Shown: piece after piece, positions 24,131 through 33,900 of the stretch
Position numbering within the stretch: the first letter of the stretch is position 1
How the letters are laid out: each line of letters starts with the position of its first letter
Origin: JAGQVA01 sp041391725
GTDB taxonomy: Bacteria; Bacteroidota; Bacteroidia; J057
Assembly: GCA_041391725.1 (NCBI GenBank)
Contig: JAWKNL010000017.1
Location: 1-64,000 of the forward strand
Length of the DNA stretch: 64,000 nt
Direction of reading: 5' to 3'
Notes under the pieces: model-generated
What the model was told of the DNA's origin: nothing
The model's database searches: none
What the model saw: only the letters and a program-made list of their open reading frames with translations
Translations under genes and position numbers: made by a program

Positions 24131-24140
24131 CGGGAAAACG

Positions 24141-25325
24141 ATGATTCACCGTATTTTAACAGAACAGTTGGTAGGTGCGCTTCAGAATATGCCTGCAGTC
24201 GCATTGCTCGGGCCAAGGCAGGTCGGAAAAACGACGCTAGCCCTTGAAATCGCGGAAGAACATATTCGCAAGCCAGTATCCTATCTCGATCTTGAACTGG
24301 ATACAGACCGGGTCAAACTGGAGGATGCGGAAACGTATCTCCGGACAATGGAAAATAAACTGCTGATTATTGATGAGGTTCAACTCAGGCCTGATCTTTT
24401 CAGCGTGCTGCGGGGGCTGATCGACATAAGGAAAAGATCAGGTGAATCTCACGCACAGTTTTTGCTGCTGGGTTCAGCCTCACGGGATTTGTTACAACAG
24501 TCATCCGAAACGCTCGCAGGCAGAATCCGTTACCTCGAGCTAAAGCCATTTTCGGTATTGGAAATGGAAGCTCAGGATCCTCTGATTTTCTCTCCTGAAA
24601 AATTATGGTTTAGGGGCGGTTTTCCTCAAAGTTATCTCGCTCCCAGCGATGAAGAGAGCTGGCGGTGGCGTTCTGATTTTATCTCGTCTTACCTTGAGCG
24701 CGATATACCGCAATTGGGTGTAGCTGTTTCATCAACCCGAATGCGCCGTTTCTGGACAATGCTTTCCCATTTACATGGGCAACAGGTCAACCTGTCTTCT
24801 CTGGGTAAAAGCCTCGAAGTATCACATACAACAATCCGGAACTACCTCGATATTCTCACTGATTTGTATATGATCCGCCAGCTTCAGCCGTGGGCCGGAA
24901 ATACGAAAAAACGACTTGTCAAATCTCCCAAAATATATATACGCGATAGTGGGCTGCTGCACAGACTACTTTCAATTGCAGAATATAACGACTTAATGGG
25001 CCATCCTGTTCTGGGGCATTCATGGGAAGGATTTGTCATTGAAAATATTCTTGGAAACCTTGCGGATACCTGGCAGGCCAGTTATTACCGAAGAGCAGAA
25101 CAAACGGAAATTGATCTGATTCTGGAGAGAGGCACAAAAGAAGTGTGGGCAATAGAAATCAAGCGCACAACTGCACCAAAAGCTCCTCCCGGTTTTTACC
25201 GTGCTTGTGAAGATATAGCGGCCACCAGAAAATTTGTCGTTTATGCCGGAAAAGACCGATTCCCTCTGGGAAACGATACCGAGGCAATCGGCCTTGTGGA
25301 ACTGCTGAAACTGCTGGCTGCCTGA
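24141..25325 (+). CDS. AAA-type ATPase of the DUF4143 family
   Basis: 394 aa from the ATG at 24141. The frame extends upstream to a TTG at 24060, but that part runs through the hairpin region and is not family-like. Walker A is GPRQVGKTT (residues 24-32) and Walker B is LLIIDEVQ; an LLLGSASRDLLQQSSETLAGR sensor/arginine block follows. The C-terminal DUF4143 half has SYLERDIPQLGV, the winged-helix part (LGKSLEVSHTTIRNYLDILT), and a nuclease-like end (RRAEQTEIDLILERGTKEVWAIEIKRT) with the E-x-D...E-x-K layout of restriction-endonuclease folds. These proteins are common accessory genes of unclear role. It converges on the lipoprotein gene with 13 bp between stops. Confidence 0.9.
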   Translation: MIHRILTEQLVGALQNMPAVALLGPRQVGKTTLALEIAEEHIRKPVSYLDLELDTDRVKLEDAETYLRTMENKLLIIDEVQLRPDLFSVLRGLIDIRKRSGESHAQFLLLGSASRDLLQQSSETLAGRIRYLELKPFSVLEMEAQDPLIFSPEKLWFRGGFPQSYLAPSDEESWRWRSDFISSYLERDIPQLGVAVSSTRMRRFWTMLSHLHGQQVNLSSLGKSLEVSHTTIRNYLDILTDLYMIRQLQPWAGNTKKRLVKSPKIYIRDSGLLHRLLSIAEYNDLMGHPVLGHSWEGFVIENILGNLADTWQASYYRRAEQTEIDLILERGTKEVWAIEIKRTTAPKAPPGFYRACEDIAATRKFVVYAGKDRFPLGNDTEAIGLVELLKLLAA

Positions 25326-25338
25326 TGGCAGCTTTTCC

Positions 25339-26111
25339 CTACCGCTCCGAAAATACTGCCTCCGGTAAAGAATCAAATACAGCAATATTCTCCAGCGATC
25401 TCCCGCCCCGGCCACCGGAAAGCAGGATTTTCCCATAGGTCCGATAATCCTCCCAAGGGTTGACAAACCGCGGCTCCGGATCGTCGGCGTTGGCGTAGTA
25501 AGCCCATTGGGTTACCAGATGGCTGGTTTTGTCCACCCAGACATTGTATTTGTTTTGTGGAGTAACGCCTACTTCCTTAAATCTAAGCTCCAGCTTGTCG
25601 GCGGCAGCTCCGGCCTGGGTAGTGTCTGCTCCTGCATAAGTCAGTGTAACCCCTGAATCTTTCAACTTATAAGGCATAACCAGCCAGTAACTGTCATTGA
25701 TCCATATACGGCGGCCTCTGTCGAGAAATTTGGCGAGCGAGTCGGGATGGGTCATCTCTGTACTGCCCTGAAATACCTTGCCAGTTACGTCATTGGTATT
25801 GACCAATATGACCATACTGTCACGGGGAATTTCGATTCTCACCCGGTTGTCGTATTTGTCCCAGGTGAGGTGCGGTTGCCAAAAAAGTCCCACTTTATGT
25901 AACGGGTGGCATCCCATGCGGCGCGGCCCCCCAGTGCCTGCATGACAGAGTCGGCGAGGGCGATGGCCTGAGGGTCAGAACCAGCGGCATCAAATCCTTC
26001 AGCAGGCGGATTGCCGGCAACGGTATTTGTATCGGACTGGCTGGTAGAGGTAGAAGTGCATGCAGCCAGAAAAAGCGAAGCAATCAGGAGGAAAGTAAAT
26101 GTAAAACGCAT
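25339..26111 (-). CDS. Lipoprotein of unknown function, interrupted by one frameshift
   Basis: The N-terminal part starts at the ATG at 26111 (MRFTFTFLLIASLFLAACTS), with a clear lipobox (LFLAAC), and runs to KWDFFGNR near 25870. The rest (LTWDKYDNRVRIEIPRDSMV..., ending SLPEAVFSER) continues in another frame to the stop at 25339. One missing base in the GCAACCGCACC stretch accounts for it. The joined protein is ~257 aa. The mature part has a serine/threonine linker, then a beta-rich domain with WINDSYWLVMPYKLKDSGV and NKYNVWVDKTSHLVTQWAYY, similar in style to periplasmic LolA/outer-membrane lipoprotein-sorting-like folds. That resemblance is tentative. Confidence 0.7.
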
Positions 26112-26276
26112 AGGGGATTGATTTTTTGTGAAAATAAACAATACTGCGTGAAACAAAAACTAAACGGGAGTGATGTTTTGCCTAAGCTCGTATGAAACCC
26201 CGAAAAATCAGGGAGCAACCAGGGATAACTTTCCGGGATAATTTGTAAATTAAAAACTGATTACAAGCTGGTACTA

Positions 26277-26633
26277 ATGGAAAGAGCACTAACAGATATA
26301 TTGGCATTAATCGACAGCGTTGACATTACGATTTTTGTCATACTTGTAGTTGTAAACATTGTTTTTTGGAAAAAACTGAAGTCCTCTTGCCTGGTAAATG
26401 GCTCTCTTTTTTTAATGCTTGGGATTGTATTGCCGCTAATGTCAAGTAGTAGAGAAGTTAGTAGAAATGTCGCAATAAACGGGCCGGCAATGGATAATTT
26501 TGAATTGGCGTACACGTTCTCCCTCTTCCCTGTTTACTGGCTAATATTGGCTTTTCAGGTTATGGTTCTAATATCCAAAAATACTGATGAAGAGAGTGGA
26601 AATATCAATGGTACAGACCGGAGTGAGAAATAA
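26277..26633 (+). CDS. Small membrane protein, function unknown
   Basis: 118 aa with three likely membrane segments (ITIFVILVVVNIVFW, LFLMLGIVLPLMSS, YTFSLFPVYWLILAFQVMVL) and a hydrophilic tail. I do not recognise a family. Its first ~90 bp are ~70% identical to 26836-26930, the 5' part of the next ORF, so part of this gene has been duplicated. It lies alone and is AT-rich. Confidence 0.6.
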   Translation: MERALTDILALIDSVDITIFVILVVVNIVFWKKLKSSCLVNGSLFLMLGIVLPLMSSSREVSRNVAINGPAMDNFELAYTFSLFPVYWLILAFQVMVLISKNTDEESGNINGTDRSEK

Positions 26634-26835
26634 ACACCCAATACCGGCTGAGTCTGCCTCTGGAAAACGCTACTGATCGAATGGTGGTTTGTGGAAAACG
26701 TGATTGTATCCGATCCTTATTTGTGTCGAATATCTTATTGGAGGAATTCGTGGTTATTTCTTTCGTATTTGGTTCACAAATCAATCTGTTGGTTGTATAA
26801 GTTTCCGGGTTAATTATGTAAATAACAAGGTGATA

Positions 26836-27495
26836 ATGATGGCAAAAGCACAAGCAGATTTATTGTCATTAATCATATGTTTTGACATTAAGATTATTGT
26901 CTTACTTGTTGTTAATAATATTTTGAGGAATGGCAATCGGTTGATCCTATTGGGAATGATCGTTTCGGTTAGTTGTTCAACAAAAACTAACAATAAAGAC
27001 TCGTTTTATTTTGTCATTGAACATCCGGAAAAAATGATTCATGATAAAATTACCCCCCTCCCGCCTCCCTCTCCTGGGTTTTATCATAGATATAATTTTA
27101 TTCTGGTAGACACCTCATCGGTGTTTTTTCACAACAAATACATTTATTACACTTGTGGGACAGGGATAGATTTTTCTAAACCGCCAAGACTTTTTCTCTC
27201 GGCAGACAGCCTGGTTGAAATTAAAATTGAAGCGCTTTCTTTATTTCTTCAAACTACTATACCTGACACGATAGTTAATGGAAAGATGGTGACTGCTAAT
27301 ATTTCTTCACAGACAGACACCATTAGGAATAGAGCCTTTAAAATAATTACTGACTATTTTAATTCCCAAAATATCAGACGATATATGGTGCGAAACTGGA
27401 CAGAAGAGGAAGCATTCGCAGTAACATCAAAAATCAATAATAGTCCTTATGACCCTAAAGAAGCTGAATTCATTATTGGTTTTGACTCAGAATAG
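26836..27495 (+). CDS. Chimeric ORF: membrane-protein 5' piece fused to lipoprotein-like body
   Basis: 219 aa from the ATG at 26836, with AAGG 7-10 bp upstream; the frame is open further upstream without a better start. Residues ~1-32 (MMAKAQADLLSLIICFDIKI...) are a diverged copy of the start of the gene at 26277. From residue ~35 the sequence reads NRLILLGMIVSVSCSTKTNN, a lipoprotein leader with lipobox, followed by an unknown ~185-aa domain (FYFVIEHPEKMIHDKITPLP...). The lipoprotein could alternatively start at the TTG at 26941. Function is unknown and the fusion is probably accidental. Confidence 0.55.
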   Translation: MMAKAQADLLSLIICFDIKIIVLLVVNNILRNGNRLILLGMIVSVSCSTKTNNKDSFYFVIEHPEKMIHDKITPLPPPSPGFYHRYNFILVDTSSVFFHNKYIYYTCGTGIDFSKPPRLFLSADSLVEIKIEALSLFLQTTIPDTIVNGKMVTANISSQTDTIRNRAFKIITDYFNSQNIRRYMVRNWTEEEAFAVTSKINNSPYDPKEAEFIIGFDSE

Positions 27496-27677
27496 TAAAC
27501 TACCAGGGTTTTTCAAACTACAGCATTTCTGAGATATACTGGTCAAAAAATGGTTTGCGAAATAGAAGGATTTATTCTACCCATATTCGTGTCTGCCTAA
27601 GCAGATGGATATTTTACTCTCCCCTGTTTTTCGTAAATCACTTTATTTCCACTTTGCATAAATATTTCAATCTTCTA

Positions 27678-28484
27678 CTACTCCCGAATCTTCTCAATCT
27701 TTCTCAGAATTTCCGCTGCCTGATTGCGGCGCTCGGCGGGCTGCTCCTGATCTGCGGAGAGCGATTGCAATAGGGTACGCGCCTCATCGAGCCGGTTGAT
27801 TTTCAAGTAGGCGAGTGCCTTGTACCAGTCAGCCATGGGCTTCTGGTCAAAAGATTTCACCTGGTCAAAATAGGGTATGGCCTCTTCGTGGCGGTCGCTT
27901 AACATAAGCGCAATGCCCATCTGATAATTGAGCGCACTGGGTGCGCGCTGCATAAGGGCGGAGTCCTGCATAAGCTGGGTATATAGTTCTACGGCTTCAC
28001 CCGCTTTTCCCTGGCTGACGGCCTGAATGGCCTGCGCCCAGATAGCATTACTGACACTTCCCGCCGTATCACCACCTTTATTAGGTCCTCTTACACTGTC
28101 GTCGTGAAGCTCCGGGATGGAAAAATTCATGGCGTAAAGGGCATCCGGAGAATAAGCGGGCGCAAACATCCCGGGTATATACTTTATTGCCAGCACAAAC
28201 AGTGCGATCGCTGCCGCTGCCGAAACGATCCACTGAATACGCGTGCGGCGTATATCGATGATCCTGGCTTTTTTCGATTCCTGAAAACGCGATTGTAAAT
28301 CGGCTTTCAGCTTTTCCATGGAAGCAGCGTGGATTTCCTCTCTGGCCAGGGTATGGAGAATGACTTCATTGGCAAAGGCCTGATCGGTTTTGCACCTTGC
28401 TTCAAAATCTGCCATTTCTCCCGGTGAAAGTTTTTTACTAAGGTACCTTTCGATCAGGGTATAAGTTTCTTGTTCCGGATTCAT
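27678..28484 (-). CDS. Membrane TPR protein, anti-sigma-factor-like
   Basis: 268 aa. The cytoplasmic N-terminus (residues 1-83) has YTLIERYLSKKLSPGEMADF and CKTDQAFANEV, the pattern typical of Bacteroidota anti-sigma factors (I-x-x-YL-x-x-x-L-x-x-E...FE...dp). One membrane helix follows at 84-101 (WIVSAAAAIALFVLAIKY). The periplasmic C-terminal half has about three TPR units (SALNYQMGIALMLSDRHEEA, MADWYKALAYLKINRLDEAR). No zinc-binding HxxxCxxC motif is present. It starts 120 bp after the sigma-factor gene in the same direction. By analogy it would hold that sigma factor at the membrane and release it on a periplasmic signal. The broken gene at 18994-19762 is its paralogue. Confidence 0.8.
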   Translation of the reverse strand: MNPEQETYTLIERYLSKKLSPGEMADFEARCKTDQAFANEVILHTLAREEIHAASMEKLKADLQSRFQESKKARIIDIRRTRIQWIVSAAAAIALFVLAIKYIPGMFAPAYSPDALYAMNFSIPELHDDSVRGPNKGGDTAGSVSNAIWAQAIQAVSQGKAGEAVELYTQLMQDSALMQRAPSALNYQMGIALMLSDRHEEAIPYFDQVKSFDQKPMADWYKALAYLKINRLDEARTLLQSLSADQEQPAERRNQAAEILRKIEKIRE

Positions 28485-28604
28485 AAAATCATTTTTAATA
28501 GGGAGTAGATCGACTGAACGTAAAAATCGGCTTTCGTAGAATCAGTTTCATGTGACGTATATTTCTGTCTGACCTCAACTCCCAAAAACTAAAAAGCATT
28601 TGTG

Positions 28605-29186
28605 TCAGGGGTTTACCCCGGCTTCTTCCATAATTTCCTTCAGCTTTTTAAAACATTTGTATTTCTGACTGGTTGCGCTTTCGGCATTTTTCAGGCCGGT
28701 GCGTGCGGCGATTTCTTCCATTGTATATCCATTGTAAAAATCCAGCAGAATCTGCTGGCAGGTGGTTCCGATCTGGTGAAGGAATCCGCGCACAGAGCGG
28801 CGGCTTTCATCGACTTCAAGCAGATCAAGAATATTTTTGGATGGGTCTGAATGGTGGGCAATATCCTCTACCGGCAGGTGTTTGATTGTACCGTTGTAGG
28901 AAGGCCGCTGGCGCAGTTTGTCCACGGATTTGTTGTACAAGATTCGGAAAAAATAGGTGGAGATTTTGCTTTCCCCGCGAAAATTGCCTTTGATAATCTG
29001 TTCTACCAGTTTGACCACAGAATCAGTATAGGCATCCTGTATCTCCTCCTCATTGAGGTGAAGTTTTGCCTGAATCTTGTGGGTCATGTCAAACAGTGCC
29101 TTATCAAAAAGATAGTTGACTACCCGTTCCCTTTTGGCACCACCGGCCAGTATTGCCTCGATGATCTCCTTGTCTGTGAACTTCAT
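28605..29186 (-). CDS. RNA polymerase sigma-70 family (ECF-type) sigma factor
   Basis: 193 aa. Region 2 is at ~40-100 (EEIQDAYTDSVVKLVEQIIK, GESKISTYFFRILYNKSVDK) and region 4 at ~130-185 (QQILLDFYNGYTMEEIAART, GLKNAESATSQKYKCFKKLK). There is no region 1 or 3, so it is of the ECF type. The partner anti-sigma-like TPR gene follows. On the other side, divergently, begins the operon for a membrane-anchored surface protein and a TPR-CHAT protease. A good Bacteroidota promoter lies 34 bp upstream of the ATG, so the basal expression is probably by the housekeeping sigma factor. Confidence 0.9.
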   Translation of the reverse strand: MKFTDKEIIEAILAGGAKRERVVNYLFDKALFDMTHKIQAKLHLNEEEIQDAYTDSVVKLVEQIIKGNFRGESKISTYFFRILYNKSVDKLRQRPSYNGTIKHLPVEDIAHHSDPSKNILDLLEVDESRRSVRGFLHQIGTTCQQILLDFYNGYTMEEIAARTGLKNAESATSQKYKCFKKLKEIMEEAGVNP

Positions 29187-29219
29187 TATTGGTAATTTAA
29201 TCAGAAACGTCTGACATTA

Positions 29220-29252
29220 CAAACTTGCGAATTAAAGTTTGCATCACAAAAA
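29220..29252 (-). promoter_or_regulatory. Putative Bacteroidota promoter of the sigma-factor gene
   Basis: On the minus strand TTTTTG, then 19 bp, then CAAGTTTG, compared with the consensus TTTG-N19-TAnnTTTG; only one position of the -7 box differs. It lies 34 bp upstream of the ATG at 29186. The rest of the 276-bp divergent region is AT-rich, and a weaker -7-like TATATTTT at 29426 may serve the plus-strand operon. Confidence 0.5.
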
Positions 29253-29462
29253 TTTACCATTGATAGTCAGGTATATAGTCCTGAACCGTCAAATGCAGAA
29301 AAAGCAACAGCAGGGCAAATGGAAACGCAAAATCTGTCTGTGGTGTGTGTTCGTTCGATTTTTATTTCCAACGATTCAATTTTGAGATAAGTATAATATT
29401 CCAAATTTTTTCAGGTTATAAAACGTATATTTTCCGTACCCATTTTTCCTAATTTCTGTGTC

Positions 29463-30986
29463 ATGAGAAAAATCTTCTTTATTTTCTCCGTATTACTTTC
29501 CCTTTTTTCTGCTTCGGCTCTGGGCGCAGGCGGAAATGTGACTATCTCACAGGGAACCAACAGCGCCCGGGTCAGAATCACCAACTTCCAACATCTCGAT
29601 CAGTATTTTGAAAACCCGCCCTTTTATTATGTTTTTATCGAGTGGGGAGACGGGACGTACGATACCCGCAAGTCAGATGCAACCAACAACTGGGCGAATG
29701 TGGACATTACCCACAACTATGTGCGGGGTACTGTCGAATTTCATCCGGAGGTAAAAGTCTCAGTTACACCCGTTTACAGTGATGACGATAAACCGGTGAT
29801 GATGCGAAAGGTTATTAATGTTTCTTCTCAGAACAACGGCGCGGCACCTCCTGCCACTACCTATCTGCCCGATTCTGCTGAAATGCGCATATTCACCAGT
29901 TGGGATACCGGTGTAAAGATCGGAGATACGATTCAGATGGTCGTAGCTGTCAACGATTTCCTGACGCATATCGGAAAAACTGTTGGAGAAGAAGATGGCG
30001 AAGTTTACCTGTATTATAACTCCAATTATGTCACCCCGGTTTATCCCCGTTCCAATGGCGCTTTCGGCCGTGTGCATCCGCTCTATTTTGTCTCACCTCC
30101 TTTGGGAACGGTTACTGGTTCGGAGCCTCCGTCGCTGGTAAATCCGGCAACTGATCCCATGATTCCCGATGAATGGACCAGCTACAACGCCCGGTTGAAA
30201 TGGGACTACACCAGCCGCCCTGAAGGAAGAGAGCTTCTGATTTTTGTGGATTTTGTGGTGGAGGCCGAGGCCGAATCGGAGAGTTACCTCTATTTTCTGG
30301 GGATGGTAACCGCCCGTCAGGATCCTGCCGGTAACCTGGGCAGCAATTTTGATCCGGAAACAGACTTATGGGCCTCCCGGCTTTACTCTACAGAAGTGGT
30401 TTCCAGCCGCGACCCCAATGGACTGGTTGTTTTCCCTGAAACCATCCTGAATGGCGCCGACCCGACAACTCTTACTTATACCATCAATTTTCAAAACCTC
30501 GGGGATGCTGCCGAAGATAATGTAACCATATTGTTTAAATACCCCGACGAGCTTGACCGGCAAACTTTCCACCCCGAAGTGGTTCTCCTGAAAAGAGAAA
30601 TGATTTCCCCCAACAGCGACCCGGGAACCCCCAATCTTAAAATCGAAAAAGATATTCTGGACAATGGACAACATTATGCGCGGTTTACCTTTACGGATGC
30701 CGGACTCATGGGTATCGGGCAAAATCTCATTGACCCGAAAAACTCCGAAGGCAAAATCATATTTACCGTAAAATCCACTACACCCACAGATTGTGTTGAT
30801 ATCGACACCAAAGCTACGATTATCTTTGGCAACAATAGCCTTGACACTGACCCTGCCGTAGTACAATGTGTGGATTGTAAAGGCAAAACCAATTACGTCT
30901 TTTGGTGTCTGGTGCTGATACTTGCACTTGTGGCATTCCTCATGGGCGTATGGGCAGTATCTCTGAAGATGAAATCCAATACTTAA
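29463..30986 (+). CDS. Exported protein with PKD-like and DUF7619/DUF11-like domains and C-terminal membrane anchor
   Basis: 507 aa with a signal peptide (FFIFSVLLSLFSASALG). The N-terminal domain contains FIEWGDGTYDTRKS and DITHNYVRG, the W-G-D-G...H-x-Y core of PKD domains. Residues ~315-440 contain DPNGLVVFPETILNGADPTT and YTINFQNLGDAAEDNVTILF, the pattern of the DPN.../Y-T-I-x-F-Q-N-x-G domain frequent in Bacteroidota surface proteins. It ends with a membrane helix (YVFWCLVLILALVAFLMGVW) and a short basic tail, so it is anchored in the inner membrane with its bulk in the periplasm. It is followed after 11 bp by the CHAT gene, with which it forms an operon. Confidence 0.8.
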   Translation: MRKIFFIFSVLLSLFSASALGAGGNVTISQGTNSARVRITNFQHLDQYFENPPFYYVFIEWGDGTYDTRKSDATNNWANVDITHNYVRGTVEFHPEVKVSVTPVYSDDDKPVMMRKVINVSSQNNGAAPPATTYLPDSAEMRIFTSWDTGVKIGDTIQMVVAVNDFLTHIGKTVGEEDGEVYLYYNSNYVTPVYPRSNGAFGRVHPLYFVSPPLGTVTGSEPPSLVNPATDPMIPDEWTSYNARLKWDYTSRPEGRELLIFVDFVVEAEAESESYLYFLGMVTARQDPAGNLGSNFDPETDLWASRLYSTEVVSSRDPNGLVVFPETILNGADPTTLTYTINFQNLGDAAEDNVTILFKYPDELDRQTFHPEVVLLKREMISPNSDPGTPNLKIEKDILDNGQHYARFTFTDAGLMGIGQNLIDPKNSEGKIIFTVKSTTPTDCVDIDTKATIIFGNNSLDTDPAVVQCVDCKGKTNYVFWCLVLILALVAFLMGVWAVSLKMKSNT

Positions 30987-30997
30987 ACCCATATACC

Positions 30998-33900
30998 ATG
31001 AAACGCTTTGTGAAAAAGGGTAACCTTCGGGTTGCCCTTATCCTGATCCTGACAGCAGGAATGGGAATGCGGCTTTTTGCTTATTCTCCGGCACAAAAAG
31101 ACAGCCTGGAAGGAGATCGGATTTTCAGACTGGCAGGGGATGAAACTGATCCTGACTGTAAGGTGGCGCTTTACCGTGAAGCCTCGCTTCACTTTAAGGC
31201 CGCAGACCTTCCGGTTCAGTGGTGGAAATGCCTCGACAACATAACCTGGGATCTTTTCCAGTCAGAGAGAGAGGCCGAAACATTTGCATGGATAGATACC
31301 GCAATCAGCGAAATCTGGTGGCCGGAAGACACCAAAACGGCGACCATCTATGCAACCAGAGGGTATTATCTCAAACAGGTAAAAGACTATTATCCCGCCA
31401 AAAATGACTACGAAAACGCATTCTCTCTGATTAGAAAAAATACAACCCTTACCTGCCAGCACGGGTTTACCATCATGAAAACCCTTGCCAATCTTTATAC
31501 ACAGTTTGGCGACTACGAAAAAGCCCGAATCCTCCTCGAATCTGCGCTTGATCTTTGTGAAGATTACGACAATCCATCTAAAATTGCCGCGATCATCAGC
31601 GATCTGGGGACGGTTTACCGTTTTGAGGGAGAAACTGAAAAAGCTATAGACCTTTATTCCCGCGGACTCAGTATAAAAGGAACCGATACCAATACGCAGG
31701 GGCTTCTTCTTCTCAATAAAGCGGAAGCACTTCACCTGATAAACCAAAACACAGAAGCCCTTCCCCTTGCTCAGCAGGCGATATCGCTGCTCCAAAAAGC
31801 CGAAAAACCCAATGCGCGCTACCTCGAAGGGGCGGAAGGTATATTGGGTGCTATATATGAAAAACTGGGGAAAAGAACGGATGCCCTGAAACATTTCCAT
31901 GACGCAATAGACCTGGGGAAAGCGGCATTTGGAGAAACTCCGCGCCGCGAAGCCGGCAAAATTTATCAGTCGCTGGGCGAGTTTGCGCTGGATGAAAAAA
32001 ACTATGAGGAAGCGGAAAAATATTTCTCCGACGTGGTAAAAACCATTGTCCCCGATCTGAACCCGGAAATACTGGGCAATCCCCGGTATGTGGCAGATAA
32101 TGTATTGATGAGCGGACTCGAGGGTCTGGGCGCAACCGCCTGGGAATCTTACCATAAATCCCGGCGGCCCGAATTGCTGAAAACCGCCTTTACCCGTTAT
32201 TCGGAAGCCATAAGAGTACAGACTGTGCTCCGGGAGGGATTTGAATACCATTCTTCCCGCTTCAAACTTCAAGAGGAAAGCATCCTCCGCTATGAGTCTG
32301 CAATTGCTGCTGCCTTTCAATTATATGATACCACAGGTGATATCTCCTGGCTGGACTCTGCTTTTGCCCTTTTTGAAAACAGCCGGGCACTGGTGCTCAA
32401 AGCCATGCTGGCCGAACTGGAAGCGCAGAAAAACAGCCATTTCCCTCATGAACTGGTCGCAAAAAGAAATGAGCTTGAATCAGCTTGCTTATTATACGAA
32501 AGGCAGATTTTTGAGGAAAAACAATTTTCAGAGAACCCAGACAAGGCGGGAATTCAATTTTGGGAAGAAAGGCTTCACGCGTTGCGTCTGTCTCTTGATT
32601 CGGTCGTTTATCAGTTAAAGATTTCCCACCCGGGAGGGTATGAGATGAGCAGCCTCCGGGCGCCGCGAAATATTTCGGGTCTTCAGCAATGGCTGGCAGA
32701 CCGAAATGAACAGATGGTGCAGTATTTCTGGGGCGAATCAGCTCTTTTTATCCTTTCAGTTGACGCTCGCGGTATCCGCTCTCAATCCATTCCTTTTGAT
32801 AAGGTAAACCTTGCAGCGAAGATTGACTCTTTGCGGATGATCCTGAGTGACTATCGCCAGACAGAGGATGAATCACTGGGCTCAGCTTATTTTAAGGCCT
32901 ATTCACACCTCGCATTTGAGCTTTATCAGTTGATTCTTGCTCCTGTACTTTCTGAGAAAAAGAGTGGCAATCAACCGGAACGCCTGCTCATCATTCCCGA
33001 CGGATTGATCGGGTATCTGCCTGTGGATGTATTGCTTACTTCATCAGCCGATGCAAGTCAGGGGTTTCGCACGATGAATTATCTGTTCAATGACTATATG
33101 ATCCGGTATGGGTACAGTGCCGGACTTAGTATGGCTCCGGTGGCTTACACTGAAAAACCTGAATCGATTTTGGGCGGATACGCCCCTTCTTATGGCGGAA
33201 CCTGGCTGGCAGAGGCCCGCCGCTCGCTGAGGATGAATGATATCAGGGCATTCAACGACTTGAAATACAATCAGCCCGAGGTAAAAAGCATTACTCAGAT
33301 TACTGGCGGTGAGTCTTTCCTCGGGACCGATGCCACAGAAACAGTATTTCGCCAGACAGCAGCGCAATTTCGTATTCTCCACCTTTCTATGCACGGATTT
33401 ACCAACGAAGAAAATCCGCTGTATTCCGGGCTGGTATTTTCTGTGGGAGATAATTCTTCCCCAAATTTGGGGGATGTAAATCTTCGGGGTATGGGAGAAA
33501 ATACTACAGATGGAGCGACCGCAATATCCGAAAATACGTCCACAGACGGCTTCCTTCATGTTTTTGAAATATTTGGGATGAAACTGAATGCCGAACTGGC
33601 CGTGCTGAGTGCATGTAAAACCGGACTGGGAAAACAGTTTCGCGGGGAGGGGATTATGAGTCTTGCCCGGGCATTCAGGGCTGCGGGTTGCCCCAATGTC
33701 GTCATGAGTCTTTGGGAAGCCAATGACCAGTCCACACGGCAGATCATGGAGCGGTTTTATTTTCATCTGAAAGCAGGAAAACCCAAAGACGAGGCGCTTT
33801 ACCTGGCAAAACACGACTACCTTTCTTCCGCTGCTGCTGACCGGATCAATCCGGTATTCTGGTCCACCTTTGTGCTCATCGGCGACGCAACGCCTGTGTT

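Noticed and set aside
31262..32320. 352-codon minus-strand open frame over the TPR part of the CHAT gene.
   Set aside because: Antisense shadow of a confident TPR coding region.
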